Shown here piece by piece: positions 31,539-41,841 of a stretch of DNA of 64,000 bases. The notes beneath the pieces were generated by a model, which worked only from the letters and a program-made list of their open reading frames with translations, was not told where the DNA came from and ran no database searches. The position numbers and the translations under genes were made by a program. Position 1 is the first letter of the stretch; every line of letters starts with the position of its first letter. Source of the DNA: Vibrio injensis (GTDB taxonomy: Bacteria; Pseudomonadota; Gammaproteobacteria; Enterobacterales; Vibrionaceae); assembly GCF_001895205.1 (NCBI RefSeq), contig NZ_BDJF01000011.1, positions 248,001-312,000 on the forward strand, written 5' to 3'.

Positions 31539-32159
31539 CTACTGACCACAGCAGTGCTTGAATTTTTTACCACTCGAACATGGACATGTATCATTACGTC
31601 CCACTTGTTTATAAGGATTGATGTTTTGTGCTTTAGCACCAAGCATCACTTCATCGGCAGCTAACGCCACCTCATGAACCATTAAATCCAGTTGTTCAAT
31701 CATATGCGCTAACGTGGGCAATGATTGATAACCCGCTGCTTGCATCTGCTGGTGAGTCCCCGTTTCATCAATCGCTAACATCAAGGTCGTCAATAGCGCT
31801 TGCAGCATACGTAATGCACCATCGGAATGATTCATCGTCTGCCATTGCGGTTCAATCATCGGCCATAAATTCATAAACCCTTGAGCAAAGTCGGCTAAGC
31901 CTTGTTCACGAGTCTTGGCGTGTTGCGATAAAAGGTTCAACAACGCATATTGATTCGCTTTTAACTGCTGATATTGTGCATTGATCTGGGCGGTAATCAA
32001 AGGTTCCAGCTCATCAACATGGTCTGGAAACAACTCACTTAACCACTGCTTAGGGTCTAGTGGCTGAGTAGCAAAATTCGCCGCTAATATAACGCCCTCG
32101 ATAAACAAAGGAGATACTGAGCAGAAGGTTTTAGGAAGCGTTATCAGTGGGTAGTTCAT
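31539..32159 (-). CDS. UPF0149/YecA family protein with SEC-C metal-binding motif
   Basis: A 206-residue soluble protein: an N-terminal helical UPF0149-like domain (to about residue 175) and a C-terminal SEC-C motif, NDTCPCSSGKKFKHCCG, which binds zinc through Cys and His. SEC-C motifs occur in SecA and in other proteins of uncertain role, where they may contact ribosomes or SecB. The exact function is unknown. It is divergent from dusC and stands alone. Confidence 0.8.
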   Translation of the reverse strand: MNYPLITLPKTFCSVSPLFIEGVILAANFATQPLDPKQWLSELFPDHVDELEPLITAQINAQYQQLKANQYALLNLLSQHAKTREQGLADFAQGFMNLWPMIEPQWQTMNHSDGALRMLQALLTTLMLAIDETGTHQQMQAAGYQSLPTLAHMIEQLDLMVHEVALAADEVMLGAKAQNINPYKQVGRNDTCPCSSGKKFKHCCGQ

Positions 32160-32274
32160 AAATTATCGGTATCGGTCAATTAAGATTGACACAGTATAAA
32201 CGTAAACCGTTGTCAGTTGCAGCCATGATCCGCGTATCACTTGCTACAATCGACAATTAAGAGGACAAAAGAGG

Positions 32275-32355
32275 ATGACTCATCGCCCGTCAACCACTAC
32301 AATCTCGCGTCTTTATTATTGGCGGTACCAATCTTTATTATGCGTGTTGTTTTAG
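32275..32355 (+). CDS. Possible leader ORF overlapping the dusC start
   Basis: A 26-codon frame starts at an ATG with a strong AAGAGGA site nine bases upstream and ends with TAG sixteen bases after the dusC ATG, in a different frame. dusC has no good ribosome binding site of its own, so translation of this frame could be needed to deliver ribosomes to dusC. The peptide matches nothing I recognise, and it may be chance. Confidence 0.35.
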   Translation: MTHRPSTTTISRLYYWRYQSLLCVLF

Positions 32356-33287
32356 GCCCAATGGAGGGCGTTCTGGACCATTTGATGCGTCAAATGCTCA
32401 CCGAAATCAATGATTACGATTTCTGCGTCACGGAGTTTGTTCGCGTAGTCAATTTATTATTACCGGATCATGTCTTCTATCGTCTTTGTCCTGAGCTTAA
32501 ACACGCTTCACGCACTCAATCCGGTACCCCCATTAAAGTCCAACTTTTAGGCCAAGAACCACAATGGATGGCAGAAAATGCCGTGCGCGCCGCTGAATTG
32601 GGCGCCTATGGCGTTGATCTCAATTTTGGTTGTCCAGCGAAAATGGTCAATAAAAGCAAAGGCGGTGCTGCACTGCTGCAACACCCTGAATTGATCTATC
32701 AAGTGATTAAAGCCTGCCGTGACGCGGTGCCCAAACACATTCCGGTTAGTGCCAAAATTCGCTTAGGATGGGAAGATCCTAATGACTGTTTTGACATTGT
32801 CGATGCGGTAACTCAGGCAGGGGCCGATGAGCTGACCGTTCATGCGCGTACCAAAGCGGGTGGCTACAAAGCCAGCGAAATTCAATGGGATTATATCGAG
32901 CAAATCCGCCAGAAAACGACTATCCCGCTCATTGCTAATGGTGAGATTTGGAATCATGCAGATGCACAAGCCTGCATGAATACCACAGGCGTTGATTCTT
33001 TGATGGTTTGTCGCGGCGCGCTGAATATACCGAATCTAGGCAACATGGTTAAATATAACCACCCACCAATGGTTTGGGCGGATGTCGTCGATTTATTATT
33101 AGCATACTCAGCGTATGAAGTACGCGGAGATAAGGGACGTTATTACCCCAACCGAGTTAAACAGTGGTTTTCCTACTTACGTCAAGCGTATCCAGAAGCG
33201 GCAGAGCTATTTAGAGAGATACGCACGCTGACTGACGTCAACGCCATCGTAAGCCACTTTCAACGCTATCGCGATCAACTGCGCTAA
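32340..33287 (+). CDS. dusC: tRNA-dihydrouridine(16) synthase DusC
   Basis: DusC, 315 residues, reduces uridine 16 in the D-loop of tRNAs with FMN and NADPH. The N-terminal LGPMEGVLD and the motif [14 protein letters not shown], with the catalytic cysteine near residue 98, are diagnostic, as is IANGEIW near 200. The start at 32340 matches the E. coli protein end to end; it has no clear ribosome binding site, but an upstream ORF with a strong one overlaps it. It converges with yfbV. Confidence 0.95.
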   Translation: MRVVLGPMEGVLDHLMRQMLTEINDYDFCVTEFVRVVNLLLPDHVFYRLCPELKHASRTQSGTPIKVQLLGQEPQWMAENAVRAAELGAYGVDLNFGCPAKMVNKSKGGAALLQHPELIYQVIKACRDAVPKHIPVSAKIRLGWEDPNDCFDIVDAVTQAGADELTVHARTKAGGYKASEIQWDYIEQIRQKTTIPLIANGEIWNHADAQACMNTTGVDSLMVCRGALNIPNLGNMVKYNHPPMVWADVVDLLLAYSAYEVRGDKGRYYPNRVKQWFSYLRQAYPEAAELFREIRTLTDVNAIVSHFQRYRDQLR

Positions 33288-33304
33288 TCGGCTCCCCAAA
33301 ACAA

Positions 33305-33337
33305 AACACCGCGCGGCTCAATCAGCGGCGCGGTGTT
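33305..33337. terminator. Terminator between convergent dusC and yfbV
   Basis: AACACCGCGC and GCGCGGTGTT form a perfect 10-bp stem with a 13-base loop. On the minus strand a TTTTGTTTT tract follows, so it mainly serves yfbV. Confidence 0.85.
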
Positions 33338-33374
33338 ATTCGTGTATATGGTCATATGACCGTCGATATCTTAG

Positions 33375-33827
33375 TTAAAACCAGCGCTCTAACGCCCCTT
33401 TGTCTAACTGACGAAAAGCGCGGTTAAGCACTAAAGCCAGTTCTTTATAACGGGGTTTCGCTTTGAGAGGCTCCAGCGCAAAACCCGTCTCAAGGATCTT
33501 TTGATGCAATTCACGATACCAACCAGCCAATGAAGGAGGTAATTGGGTATTCGCACGACTGCCCAACCACCAAATACCTTGTAAAGGCAAGCTGATCGCA
33601 AATAAAGCGATGACGATAGTTTGCGGCATAGCTTGGAGATTGTGAAAACTCATTTGAGTCAGAACACTAATCGCCGCAATGGCTGGCATCACTTTAATGC
33701 CAAAACGAGTCGCTTTGATAATACGTGCTTCGGGAAACAGTAAATTGAGCTCTTTACGCATTGGCCAGGTATCCATGTACTTTTGGCCATCTTTTAAACT
33801 ATGGATGATTCCTGCTCTGTTGGCCAT
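33375..33827 (-). CDS. yfbV: UPF0208/DUF412 membrane protein YfbV
   Basis: YfbV, 150 residues, with two hydrophobic segments near residues 45-90. In E. coli it helps insulate the Ter macrodomain, a role known only there. The [17 protein letters not shown] start and the C-terminal [11 protein letters not shown] end are family hallmarks. As in other gammaproteobacteria it is divergent from ackA-pta. Confidence 0.92.
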   Translation of the reverse strand: MANRAGIIHSLKDGQKYMDTWPMRKELNLLFPEARIIKATRFGIKVMPAIAAISVLTQMSFHNLQAMPQTIVIALFAISLPLQGIWWLGSRANTQLPPSLAGWYRELHQKILETGFALEPLKAKPRYKELALVLNRAFRQLDKGALERWF

Positions 33828-33933
33828 ACCCTTTCTCCTTCACTGTTGATGAACCTTAGACTAAAAAATAGTTTAATGATTCAACAAATGGCGTAAAAAT
33901 TTGACGAAAGCTAATATTGTTTCAAATTTTTTT

Positions 33934-33942
33934 TGTTATACT
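33934..33942 (+). promoter_or_regulatory. Extended -10 promoter upstream of ackA
   Basis: TGTTATACT (an extended -10, TGnTATACT) follows a run of T in the 350-base yfbV-ackA region; a -35 box is poor. Further down, TTGAT-CAAG-ATTAG at 34092-34105 is a half-conserved FNR-like site. Otherwise 33828-34177 contains no credible gene. Confidence 0.45.
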
Positions 33943-34177
33943 GAGCTATTATCGCTATCCTCTGCGGACTCTCAATCTTATTGTTGCTGTTATTTACAAT
34001 TTAGGCAACCGTAAGACGAAATCAGCATGGAATGCGTCGACGATTATACTGATTCAGTCACGTCCCTATTATACGGATATTCACCGTGTTATTGATCAAG
34101 ATTAGTTCTCACTTTTTACGGGTTCAGCTATTCTTGTGGTTAAATTTTATCCTAACTGATTATACAGGTAGTTATAC

Positions 34178-35374
34178 ATGTCCAAGCTAGTTTTAGTTTT
34201 AAACTGCGGTAGTTCTTCGCTAAAGTTTGCGGTTGTTGATGCAGAAAACGGTAATGAGCATCTCTCCGGTCTTGCAGAATGTCTGCACCTTCCTGAAGCG
34301 CGCATCAAGTGGAAACTTGATGGTAAACATGAAGCCCAATTAGGTCATGGCGCAGCTCACGAAGAAGCGCTCGCATTTATGGTTGATACCATTCTTGCTT
34401 CAAAACCTGAACTAGCTGAAAACCTTGCAGCTATTGGACACCGAGTGGTACACGGTGGTGAGCAATTCACTCAATCTGCTTTAATCGATGATTCGGTATT
34501 AAAAGGGATTGAAGATGCTGCAACTTTCGCTCCTTTGCATAACCCTGCACATATCATTGGTATCAATGCGGCTAAAAAAGCTTTTCCAGCGCTGAAAAAT
34601 GTTGCTGTATTTGACACTGCATTCCACCAAACCATGCCTGAAGAAGCTTACCTATACGCACTACCTTACCATCTTTATAAAGAGCACGGTATCCGTCGCT
34701 ATGGTATGCATGGAACTTCTCACCTATTTATTGCTCGTGAAGCCGCTGAGCGTTTAGGTAAACCTGAAAATGAACTAAACATCATTAACTGCCATCTAGG
34801 TAATGGTGCTTCAGTTTGTGCCATTAAAAACGGTCAATCGGTTGATACTTCAATGGGCTTAACACCACTTGAAGGTCTAGTCATGGGTACTCGTTGTGGT
34901 GATATCGATCCTGCGATCATTTTCCATCTACACGACGCATTAGGTTACTCGGTTGAGCAAATCAACACGATGCTAACCAAAGAGTCTGGCCTACAAGGCT
35001 TAACTCAAGTAACTTCAGACTGCCGTTTTGTTGAAGATAACTACGGTGAAAAAGAAGAAGCGACTCGCGCAATGGACGTATTCTGCCACCGCCTAGCGAA
35101 ATATGTTGCTGGTTACACTGCAAGCCTTGATGGCCGTTTAGACGCTATCGTCTTTACTGGTGGTATCGGTGAAAACTCGGGTCCAATCCGCGAAATGGTT
35201 CTAAATCGTTTAGCGATTTTTGGTATTGAAGTCGATAGCGCCGCTAACCTCAAAGCTCGCTTTGGCGGTGAAGGTGTGATCACCACAGCAAACAGCCGCA
35301 TCCCTGCAATGGTTATCTCAACCAACGAAGAGCTGGTGATTGCTGAAGATACTGCGCGCTTAGCAGGCATCTAA
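34178..35374 (+). CDS. ackA: Acetate kinase
   Basis: AckA, 398 residues, interconverts acetate and acetyl phosphate with ATP in the cytoplasm. The signature [11 protein letters not shown] is at residues 6-16, GHRVVHGGE near 87, the catalytic region [10 protein letters not shown] near 148 and the C-terminal GGIGENS near 327. An AGGTAG site precedes the ATG. It is followed after about 190 bases by pta, the usual operon. Confidence 0.97.
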   Translation: MSKLVLVLNCGSSSLKFAVVDAENGNEHLSGLAECLHLPEARIKWKLDGKHEAQLGHGAAHEEALAFMVDTILASKPELAENLAAIGHRVVHGGEQFTQSALIDDSVLKGIEDAATFAPLHNPAHIIGINAAKKAFPALKNVAVFDTAFHQTMPEEAYLYALPYHLYKEHGIRRYGMHGTSHLFIAREAAERLGKPENELNIINCHLGNGASVCAIKNGQSVDTSMGLTPLEGLVMGTRCGDIDPAIIFHLHDALGYSVEQINTMLTKESGLQGLTQVTSDCRFVEDNYGEKEEATRAMDVFCHRLAKYVAGYTASLDGRLDAIVFTGGIGENSGPIREMVLNRLAIFGIEVDSAANLKARFGGEGVITTANSRIPAMVISTNEELVIAEDTARLAGI

Positions 35375-35399
35375 TTGTCCTTGTAGGCGACTCTTCCTT

Positions 35400-35429
35400 C
35401 CTTGCCGATAGTGTTACTTATCGGCAAGG
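35400..35429 (+). other. Hairpin in the ackA-pta spacer
   Basis: CCTTGCCGATA and TATCGGCAAGG are perfect 11-base arms around an 8-base loop, 25 bases after the ackA stop. The tail TTTATC is weak. It may partially terminate ackA transcripts or stabilise an mRNA end, and so set the AckA:Pta ratio. Confidence 0.6.
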
Positions 35430-35562
35430 TTTATCTAGCGTCTCAAGATGTAGCCTATTTTTTAGGGGCTCAAGACCTATTCTTACGGAATACGGCGTTG
35501 GGCTTTGTTCCTTTCAATCTAACTCATTTAGATTGTATCGATAGTGTTGAGGTACTTTACGT

Positions 35563-37707
35563 ATGTCCCGTACTATTATGCTTGTCCCAATCAGTGCCGG
35601 TGTTGGTTTAACCAGCGTGAGCATGGGCCTTTTACGCGCCATGGAGCGTAAAGGTGTAAGCGTTTCTTTTTACAAACCAATTTCACAGCCACGTAGCGGT
35701 GGCGATCAGCCAGATTTAACATCAACCATTATTCGTCATAGTAGCGATATCAAAATTGCAGAACCAATGGCCATGTCAGCCGCCGAAGCACTGATTGGCG
35801 GCGAAAAAATGGATGTACTACTGGAAACGGTTGTTGAACGCTATAACCAAATTATTGTTGATGCCGAAGTCACGTTAATCGAAGGTTTAGTTCCGACACG
35901 TAAGCATCCTTTTGCCAACCAAGTTAATGCAGAGATTGCTAAAACGTTAGGCGCTGAAATTGTTTTCGTTGCCACGCCTGGGACTGATAATCCAACTCAG
36001 CTCAAAGAGCGTATTGAAGTCGCTTGCTCTAACTTTGGCGGCACTAAGAATAAAAACATCTCTGGTGTGATTATTAACAAACTCAATGCGCCAGTCGATG
36101 ATGCGGGTCGTACTCGTCCCGATTTGTCAGAGATTTTTGACGATGCCGATGGTGCAAAACAGGCCAACCTTGAAGTAATGCAAATCTTCAACAGTAGCCC
36201 AATTCGTGTACTCGGCTGCGTGCCATGGAGCATTGACCTTATCGCGACTCGTGCGATTGATATGGCGAAGCACTTAAATGCTGAAATCATTAATGCCGGT
36301 GAGATCAACAGCCGTCGTATTAAGAGCATTACTTTCTGCGCTCGCTCTATTCCAAATATGATCGAGCATTTCAAGCCTGGTTCACTGTTAGTAACATCAG
36401 CAGACCGTCCAGATGTGATTGTTGCTGCTGCACTTGCTGCAATGAATGGGGTAGAAATTGGTGCGGTATTGCTAACCGGTGGTTATGATATTCCTCAAGA
36501 ACTCGTATCACTCTGCAAGCCAGCTTTTGACACTGGCCTACCGATTTTCAAAGCGCAAGGCAATACTTGGCAAACCTCATTGAACCTACAAAGCTTTAGC
36601 CTTGAAGTTCCAGCGGATGATAAAGAACGCGTTGAGTTTGTCAGTGAACATGTTGCTAGCCACATTGATGGCCCATGGATTGATTCGCTTACTGAAGGTA
36701 CACAAGCAACACGTCGCTTAAGTCCACCAGCGTTCCGTTACCAGCTAACTGAATTTGCTCGTCGTGCTAACAAACGTATTGTGCTACCCGAAGGTGATGA
36801 GCCACGTACCGTTAAAGCCGCTGCGATCTGTGCAGAACGCGGTATTGCAAAATGCGTACTGCTTGGCAACCCAGAAGAGATCAAACGCGTTGCTGCTCTA
36901 CAAGGCGTTGAGCTTGGTGCTGGTGTGGAAATTATTGACGCCGAAGCCGTTCGTGAAAATTACGTTGCCCGTTTGGTTGAGCTGCGCGGCGCGAAAGGCA
37001 TGACAGAAGTCGTCGCCCGTGAAAAACTGGAAGATTCGGTATTCCTCGGCACCATGATGCTTGAAGCGAATGAAGTCGATGGTCTTGTTTCTGGTGCGGT
37101 TCACACTACAGCCAATACTATTGTTCCACCATTCCAGATCATCAAAACAGCACCGAACGCTTCAATCGTCTCTTCCGTGTTTTTCATGCTGCTGCCTGAC
37201 CAAGTTTTGGTTTACGGTGACTGTGCGATTAACCCAGATCCAACCGCTGAACAATTGGCGGAGATCGCGATTCAATCGGCAGACTCTGCGGCTGCATTCG
37301 GTATTGAGCCTCGCGTCGCGATGATCTCTTACTCAACAGGTACATCGGGTAAAGGCGCGGATGTGGATAAGGTGCGCGAAGCAACACGTATCGCACAAGA
37401 AAAACGTCCTGATTTAATCATTGACGGACCTCTGCAGTACGACGCTGCCATCATGGAAAATGTCGCGGCTTCTAAAGCACCAAATTCTCCAGTTGCAGGT
37501 AAAGCAACGGTGTTTATCTTCCCAGATCTGAACACGGGTAACACCACTTATAAAGCAGTACAGCGTTCAGCGGATCTGGTTTCTATCGGTCCAATGCTGC
37601 AAGGCATGCGTAAGCCAGTGAACGACTTATCACGTGGTGCTTTGGTTGACGATATCGTCTACACCATCGCGTTGACCGCGATTCAAGCAGACCAAGAGCA
37701 AAAATAA
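35563..37707 (+). CDS. pta: Phosphate acetyltransferase (long form)
   Basis: Pta, 714 residues, converts acetyl-CoA and phosphate to acetyl phosphate. This is the long, three-domain gammaproteobacterial form: an N-terminal P-loop-like domain (about 1-215, starting [14 protein letters not shown]), a DRTGG-type domain (about 220-340) and the catalytic domain (about 390-714) with VLPEGDEPR at its start. The N-terminal part allosterically controls activity in E. coli. A clear terminator follows. Confidence 0.97.
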   Translation: MSRTIMLVPISAGVGLTSVSMGLLRAMERKGVSVSFYKPISQPRSGGDQPDLTSTIIRHSSDIKIAEPMAMSAAEALIGGEKMDVLLETVVERYNQIIVDAEVTLIEGLVPTRKHPFANQVNAEIAKTLGAEIVFVATPGTDNPTQLKERIEVACSNFGGTKNKNISGVIINKLNAPVDDAGRTRPDLSEIFDDADGAKQANLEVMQIFNSSPIRVLGCVPWSIDLIATRAIDMAKHLNAEIINAGEINSRRIKSITFCARSIPNMIEHFKPGSLLVTSADRPDVIVAAALAAMNGVEIGAVLLTGGYDIPQELVSLCKPAFDTGLPIFKAQGNTWQTSLNLQSFSLEVPADDKERVEFVSEHVASHIDGPWIDSLTEGTQATRRLSPPAFRYQLTEFARRANKRIVLPEGDEPRTVKAAAICAERGIAKCVLLGNPEEIKRVAALQGVELGAGVEIIDAEAVRENYVARLVELRGAKGMTEVVAREKLEDSVFLGTMMLEANEVDGLVSGAVHTTANTIVPPFQIIKTAPNASIVSSVFFMLLPDQVLVYGDCAINPDPTAEQLAEIAIQSADSAAAFGIEPRVAMISYSTGTSGKGADVDKVREATRIAQEKRPDLIIDGPLQYDAAIMENVAASKAPNSPVAGKATVFIFPDLNTGNTTYKAVQRSADLVSIGPMLQGMRKPVNDLSRGALVDDIVYTIALTAIQADQEQK

Positions 37708-37741
37708 TTGAGATAATGATTGCTCAAGGTTAATGAAAACA

Positions 37742-37773
37742 AAAAGCCCTCGATGTAATTCGAGGGCTTTTTT
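37742..37773. terminator. Bidirectional terminator between pta and yqjG
   Basis: AAAAGCCCTCGA and TCGAGGGCTTTT form a perfect 12-bp stem with a 6-base loop and runs of A before and T after, working on both strands between the convergent genes. Confidence 0.93.
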
Positions 37774-37795
37774 AATCATGACGACCAAATGTCGA

Positions 37796-38743
37796 TTAAC
37801 TTAACTGTTCACGACCATGAGCACTATCAAGATCAAGTTCTGGACCTATTGGCACCACTTGCGTTGGGTTAATCATGCTATGGCTAAAATAATAATGCCG
37901 CTTAATATGATAAAAATCCGTCGTTTCACGCACTCCCGGATGCTGATACAACTCTTTAAGATAACCATTAAGATGAGGATAATCAGCAATCCGTCGCTTA
38001 TTGCATTTAAAATGACCCACATACACCGCATCAAAACGAATCAAGGTCGTAAACAACCGCCAATCCGCTTCAGTTAACACTTTTCCAGCCAAATAACGAT
38101 GCGTTGCCAAATGTTGTTCGACCTTATCTAAAGCAGCAAAGAGTGCTTCATACGCTTCTTCATATGCTTGCTGGGTAGTAGCAAAACCACAGCGATAAAC
38201 GCCATTATTAATATTGGGATAAATAAAAGCATTCCAATCATCAATGACTTCTTGCAATGCCAATGGGTAATAGTCGGTATCATTGCCAGTTAATGAATTA
38301 AACGCCGAGTTAAACATTCGGATAATATCCGCAGATTCATTACTGACGATGGTTTGGGTTTGTTTATCCCATAATACTGGCACAGTAACTCGTCCGGTAT
38401 AATCTGCTTTGGCTTGGGTATAGAGTTGATGCAAGAAACGATGGCCAAATAAAGGTTCGGGGATCCCAAACTGCCAACCATGGCTAAGCATATCAGGGCA
38501 CACGACCGTTACGTCAATGTGGTCAGTCAGCTGTTTTAACTCTCGAAAGATCAACGTGCGGTGCGCCCATGGGCAGGCTAAAGAAACATACAGATGATAA
38601 CGACCTGAATCGGGAGTGAATCGAGCATTCGGTGTGTTTTCTATCCAATGGCGAAAGCCTGCGTCTTCACGCACAAATTGCCCATCACTCTGTTTCGTAT
38701 CGTACCAAACGTCCTGCCATTGGCCTGCGACTAGTCTACCCAT
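37796..38743 (-). CDS. yqjG: Glutathionyl-hydroquinone reductase (YqjG family)
   Basis: A 315-residue omega/Xi-class glutathione transferase. These enzymes remove glutathione from glutathionyl-hydroquinones using a second glutathione. The active-site cysteine is C57 in the motif SLACPWAHRT, identical in context to E. coli YqjG, and the start MGRLVAGQWQDVWYDTK matches as well. It stands alone, convergent with pta. Confidence 0.93.
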   Translation of the reverse strand: MGRLVAGQWQDVWYDTKQSDGQFVREDAGFRHWIENTPNARFTPDSGRYHLYVSLACPWAHRTLIFRELKQLTDHIDVTVVCPDMLSHGWQFGIPEPLFGHRFLHQLYTQAKADYTGRVTVPVLWDKQTQTIVSNESADIIRMFNSAFNSLTGNDTDYYPLALQEVIDDWNAFIYPNINNGVYRCGFATTQQAYEEAYEALFAALDKVEQHLATHRYLAGKVLTEADWRLFTTLIRFDAVYVGHFKCNKRRIADYPHLNGYLKELYQHPGVRETTDFYHIKRHYYFSHSMINPTQVVPIGPELDLDSAHGREQLS

Positions 38744-38882
38744 GCTTGACCTCTCTCTTTACGTATTTCGTCACTCAGTATTGATACGCTAGTATAAAAT
38801 GAAGCCGTAAGAAGAGAACCGTAGGGAATTGGCCTAGATGTTCAAAATTTTTGATGGGGAAGCAAATAAAACCATTTGAATA

Positions 38883-38917
38883 TCACCCCGAAAGACGATC
38901 TATCTTTCGGGGTGATG
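38883..38917 (-). other. Strong hairpin at the 3' end of the opp operon
   Basis: ATCACCCCGAAAGA and TCTTTCGGGGTGAT form a perfect 14-bp stem with a 7-base loop, 22 bases beyond the oppF stop. The minus-strand tail (ATTCAAAT) is not a good U-run, so it could be a weak terminator or an mRNA-stabilising 3' structure. Confidence 0.6.
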
Positions 38918-38938
38918 TGGTAGAGATGGGCCTTGAGG

Positions 38939-39931
38939 CTATATTTCGACGTGTAGGCACGACACTGCGTGAATATCATTACCTTTTATTTGCGGTTTGG
39001 TTTGCGCACATTCTGCCGTGGCTTGTGGGCAACGGGTGCGGAATACACAACCAGATGGAGGATTGATCGGCGAAGGCAGATCCCCTTCTAACATCTGAAT
39101 GGTTTTGCTGCGCTCTTTCTTAGGATCAGGGATCGGTACTGCCGACATCAAGGCTTTAGTATAAGGATGGAGCGGATTGGAGAATAGAGCTTCCGAAGTA
39201 CCCAGCTCAACCGCATTACCTAAATACATCACCAATACCCGATCGGAAATATGCTTTACTACCGACAAATCATGAGCAATGAACACCAGAGACAAGCCCA
39301 GCTCTTTTTGCAACTGCTGCAATAAGTTAACCACCTGAGCCTGAATCGACACATCCAGCGCTGAGACAGGTTCATCACAGATGATCATTTTCGGATTTAA
39401 GATCAACGCACGAGCAATACCAATACGCTGACATTGCCCTCCTGAAAATTCATGAGGATAACGGTTAATCACGTTCGGCAACAAACCGACTTTGGCCATC
39501 ATCTCTTTAACGCGATCTTTCACTTCTTGCTTGGATAGCTCAGGGTAAAAGGTTTGTAGTGGCTCAGCGATAATATCGCCCACCGTCATCCGTGGGTTGA
39601 GTGATGCTAATGGATCTTGGAAAATCATCTGAATATCTTTACGAGTATTGCGTCGCTTAACAGCATTCAGACGGGTTAAGTCTTGCCCTAACCAAACCAC
39701 TTGCCCTTCAGTCGCTTCGACTAGACCAATGATTGCCCGCGCAAAGGTCGATTTACCGCATCCTGACTCACCGACCACGCCTAGGGTTTCCCCTTCGTAC
39801 AAACGCACATTCACGCCATCGACCGCTTTCAGTGTGAATGGTTTTGCCCATGGCCACGGTGATTTAGCTGGAATGCTAAAATGTACTTTGAGATCTTGCA
39901 CATCCAACAATAGGTTGTTTGCTACTTTCAT
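38939..39931 (-). CDS. oppF: Oligopeptide ABC transporter ATP-binding protein OppF
   Basis: OppF, 330 residues, is one of the two ATPases of the oligopeptide importer. Walker [10 protein letters not shown] is near residue 55, the signature [15 protein letters not shown] near 162 and Walker [11 protein letters not shown] near 183. The C-terminal [10 protein letters not shown] cysteine motif, typical of OppD/DppD-type subunits, binds an iron-sulfur cluster in some relatives. Its start overlaps the oppD stop by four bases. Confidence 0.95.
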   Translation of the reverse strand: MKVANNLLLDVQDLKVHFSIPAKSPWPWAKPFTLKAVDGVNVRLYEGETLGVVGESGCGKSTFARAIIGLVEATEGQVVWLGQDLTRLNAVKRRNTRKDIQMIFQDPLASLNPRMTVGDIIAEPLQTFYPELSKQEVKDRVKEMMAKVGLLPNVINRYPHEFSGGQCQRIGIARALILNPKMIICDEPVSALDVSIQAQVVNLLQQLQKELGLSLVFIAHDLSVVKHISDRVLVMYLGNAVELGTSEALFSNPLHPYTKALMSAVPIPDPKKERSKTIQMLEGDLPSPINPPSGCVFRTRCPQATAECAQTKPQIKGNDIHAVSCLHVEI

Positions 39932-40899
39932 TTATTCCATCCCTCCCAATCCGAAAAACAGGCGCGCTGACGATTATCGGCAAAAGTCAGCAGCGATGGT
40001 GCCTCACGTTTACAACGATCGGTCACCCGATGACACCGCTCTTGGTAAGGACAACCAGGTGGTAGACGTAATAAATTCGGTGGGTTACCCGGAATGGTCG
40101 GTAAAATATCCCCTTCTGTATCCAAACGAGGAATGGCTTTTAATAACCCTTCTGAATACGGATGACTTGGATTATAAAAAATATCGTCCACTTCAGCGTA
40201 TTCCATGGTCCGTCCGGCGTACATGACCAGCACTTTGTCACATGAGCCAGCGACAACACCCAAGTCATGAGTAATCATAATGATCGCGGTATTAAACTCT
40301 TTTTTCAGCTCATTAAGTAAATCCATGATTTGTGCTTGGACAGTCACATCCAGTGCGGTCGTTGGCTCATCGGCAATCAGTAGTTTTGGACGGCACAACA
40401 GCGCCATCGCAATCATCACTCGCTGACGCATACCACCAGAAAACTCATGGGGATACATGGTAATCCGATTACGGGCTTCGGGGATTTTTACTGCATCGAG
40501 CATACGCACAGACTCTTCAAAGGCTTGAGCCTTACTCATGCCTTTATGCAGCATTAACACTTCCATCAACTGATCGCTGACTTTCATGTATGGGTTGAGC
40601 GACGTCATGGGATCTTGGAAAATCATCGCAATTTGTTCTGCGCGAACTTTGTTCAATTCACGCTCGGGCAAGTTTAAAATTTCTCGCCCTTCAAATTTAG
40701 CACTGCCACTGATCTTTCCATTTTTGGCCAGCAAGCCCATTAAAGCAAACACAGTTTGCGATTTGCCAGAACCAGACTCACCGACAATGCCTAAGGTCTC
40801 ACCTTGTCGCAAAGAGAAAGTCAAATCATTGACCGCAGTGACCACGCCATCCCGAGTCGAGAACTCAACTCGCAGGTCTTGAACATCTAATAAGTTCAT
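39928..40899 (-). CDS. oppD: Oligopeptide ABC transporter ATP-binding protein OppD
   Basis: OppD, 323 residues, the second ATPase of the Opp importer. Walker [10 protein letters not shown] is near residue 41, signature [15 protein letters not shown] near 158 and Walker [11 protein letters not shown] near 178. The C-terminal [14 protein letters not shown] cluster motif is present. It lies 24 bases after oppC and overlaps oppF by four bases. Confidence 0.95.
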   Translation of the reverse strand: MNLLDVQDLRVEFSTRDGVVTAVNDLTFSLRQGETLGIVGESGSGKSQTVFALMGLLAKNGKISGSAKFEGREILNLPERELNKVRAEQIAMIFQDPMTSLNPYMKVSDQLMEVLMLHKGMSKAQAFEESVRMLDAVKIPEARNRITMYPHEFSGGMRQRVMIAMALLCRPKLLIADEPTTALDVTVQAQIMDLLNELKKEFNTAIIMITHDLGVVAGSCDKVLVMYAGRTMEYAEVDDIFYNPSHPYSEGLLKAIPRLDTEGDILPTIPGNPPNLLRLPPGCPYQERCHRVTDRCKREAPSLLTFADNRQRACFSDWEGWNK

Positions 40900-40923
40900 T
40901 ATCTATTCCTTAGCTAAGTTGGG

Positions 40924-41826
40924 TTATCGGTCTTTAGGATCGAGCGCATCACGCAGCCCATCACCGACGTAGTTAAAACAAAACAGAGTGACGATCATAA
41001 AAGTAGCCGGGAAGATAAGTTGCCATATCGCGACTTCCATCGTGTTAGCCCCCTCTTGCAATAATGCCCCCCAACTGGTCATCGGCTCTTGAACCCCTAA
41101 ACCAAGGAAAGAAAGAAATGACTCGGTTAAAATCATACTCGGGATCAGTAGCGTTGAGTAGACTGCAACAATACCCAGTACGTTCGGCACAATATGACGA
41201 GTAATGATTCGCCATTGACTGACACCACAAACATGTGCGGCTTCAATAAACTCTTTACTACGTAAACTTAACGTTTGCCCGCGAACAATCCGTGCCATAT
41301 CCAGCCAAGCAATCGCACCAATAGCAACAAAGATCAGCACAATGTTACGACCAAAAAAGGTGACGAGAACGATAACCAGAAACATAAAAGGAATCGCGTA
41401 TAAAATTTCCAAAACACGCATCATCACTCGGTCGGTACGACCACCAATAAAACCAGAAGCCGCGCCATATAAAGTACCAATCAGTACCGCAACAAACGCG
41501 CCCATAATGCCGACCATTAAGGAGATCCGGCCACCAATTAAGGTCCGGACAAACAGATCTCGCCCTAAGGCATCAGTGCCAAACCAGTGAGTTGCCGAAG
41601 GGGCAGCATGCATGGCATACCAATCCGTTTCATCGTAACTAAAATTAGCTAGCATCGGCCCAAACACCACCAGTAAGGTGATGAAGCATAAAACGCACAG
41701 ACTCGCCATTGCTGCTTTGTTGCGCATAAAACGCACACGAGCGTCTTGCCATAAACTACGACCTTCAATCTCAAGATTTTCGGTAAATTTCTCTATGGCT
41801 TGTAAATGTTCTTGTTTCTTTAACAT
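40924..41826 (-). CDS. oppC: Oligopeptide ABC transporter permease OppC
   Basis: OppC, 300 residues, an inner-membrane permease with an N-terminal cytoplasmic tail, a first membrane segment near residue 38 and a C-terminal BPD_transp domain of about five segments. The EAA loop (EAAHVCGVSQWRIITRHIVPN) is near residue 200 and contacts the ATPases. It pairs with OppB, from which it is separated by 15 bases. Confidence 0.94.
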   Translation of the reverse strand: MLKKQEHLQAIEKFTENLEIEGRSLWQDARVRFMRNKAAMASLCVLCFITLLVVFGPMLANFSYDETDWYAMHAAPSATHWFGTDALGRDLFVRTLIGGRISLMVGIMGAFVAVLIGTLYGAASGFIGGRTDRVMMRVLEILYAIPFMFLVIVLVTFFGRNIVLIFVAIGAIAWLDMARIVRGQTLSLRSKEFIEAAHVCGVSQWRIITRHIVPNVLGIVAVYSTLLIPSMILTESFLSFLGLGVQEPMTSWGALLQEGANTMEVAIWQLIFPATFMIVTLFCFNYVGDGLRDALDPKDR

Positions 41827-41841
41827 GCTTTCGCCCTCAAA

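Noticed and set aside
33917..34105. 62-codon frame upstream of ackA
   Set aside because: It starts at TTG, overlaps the likely ackA promoter, has no ribosome binding site and shows no domain or membrane pattern.
35997..36374. 125-codon frame antisense to pta
   Set aside because: It is fully contained in pta, with no ribosome binding site and no family resemblance.
38851..39066. 71-codon frame overlapping the end of oppF
   Set aside because: It contains the operon-end hairpin and runs antisense into oppF, so it is a by-product of coding sequence.
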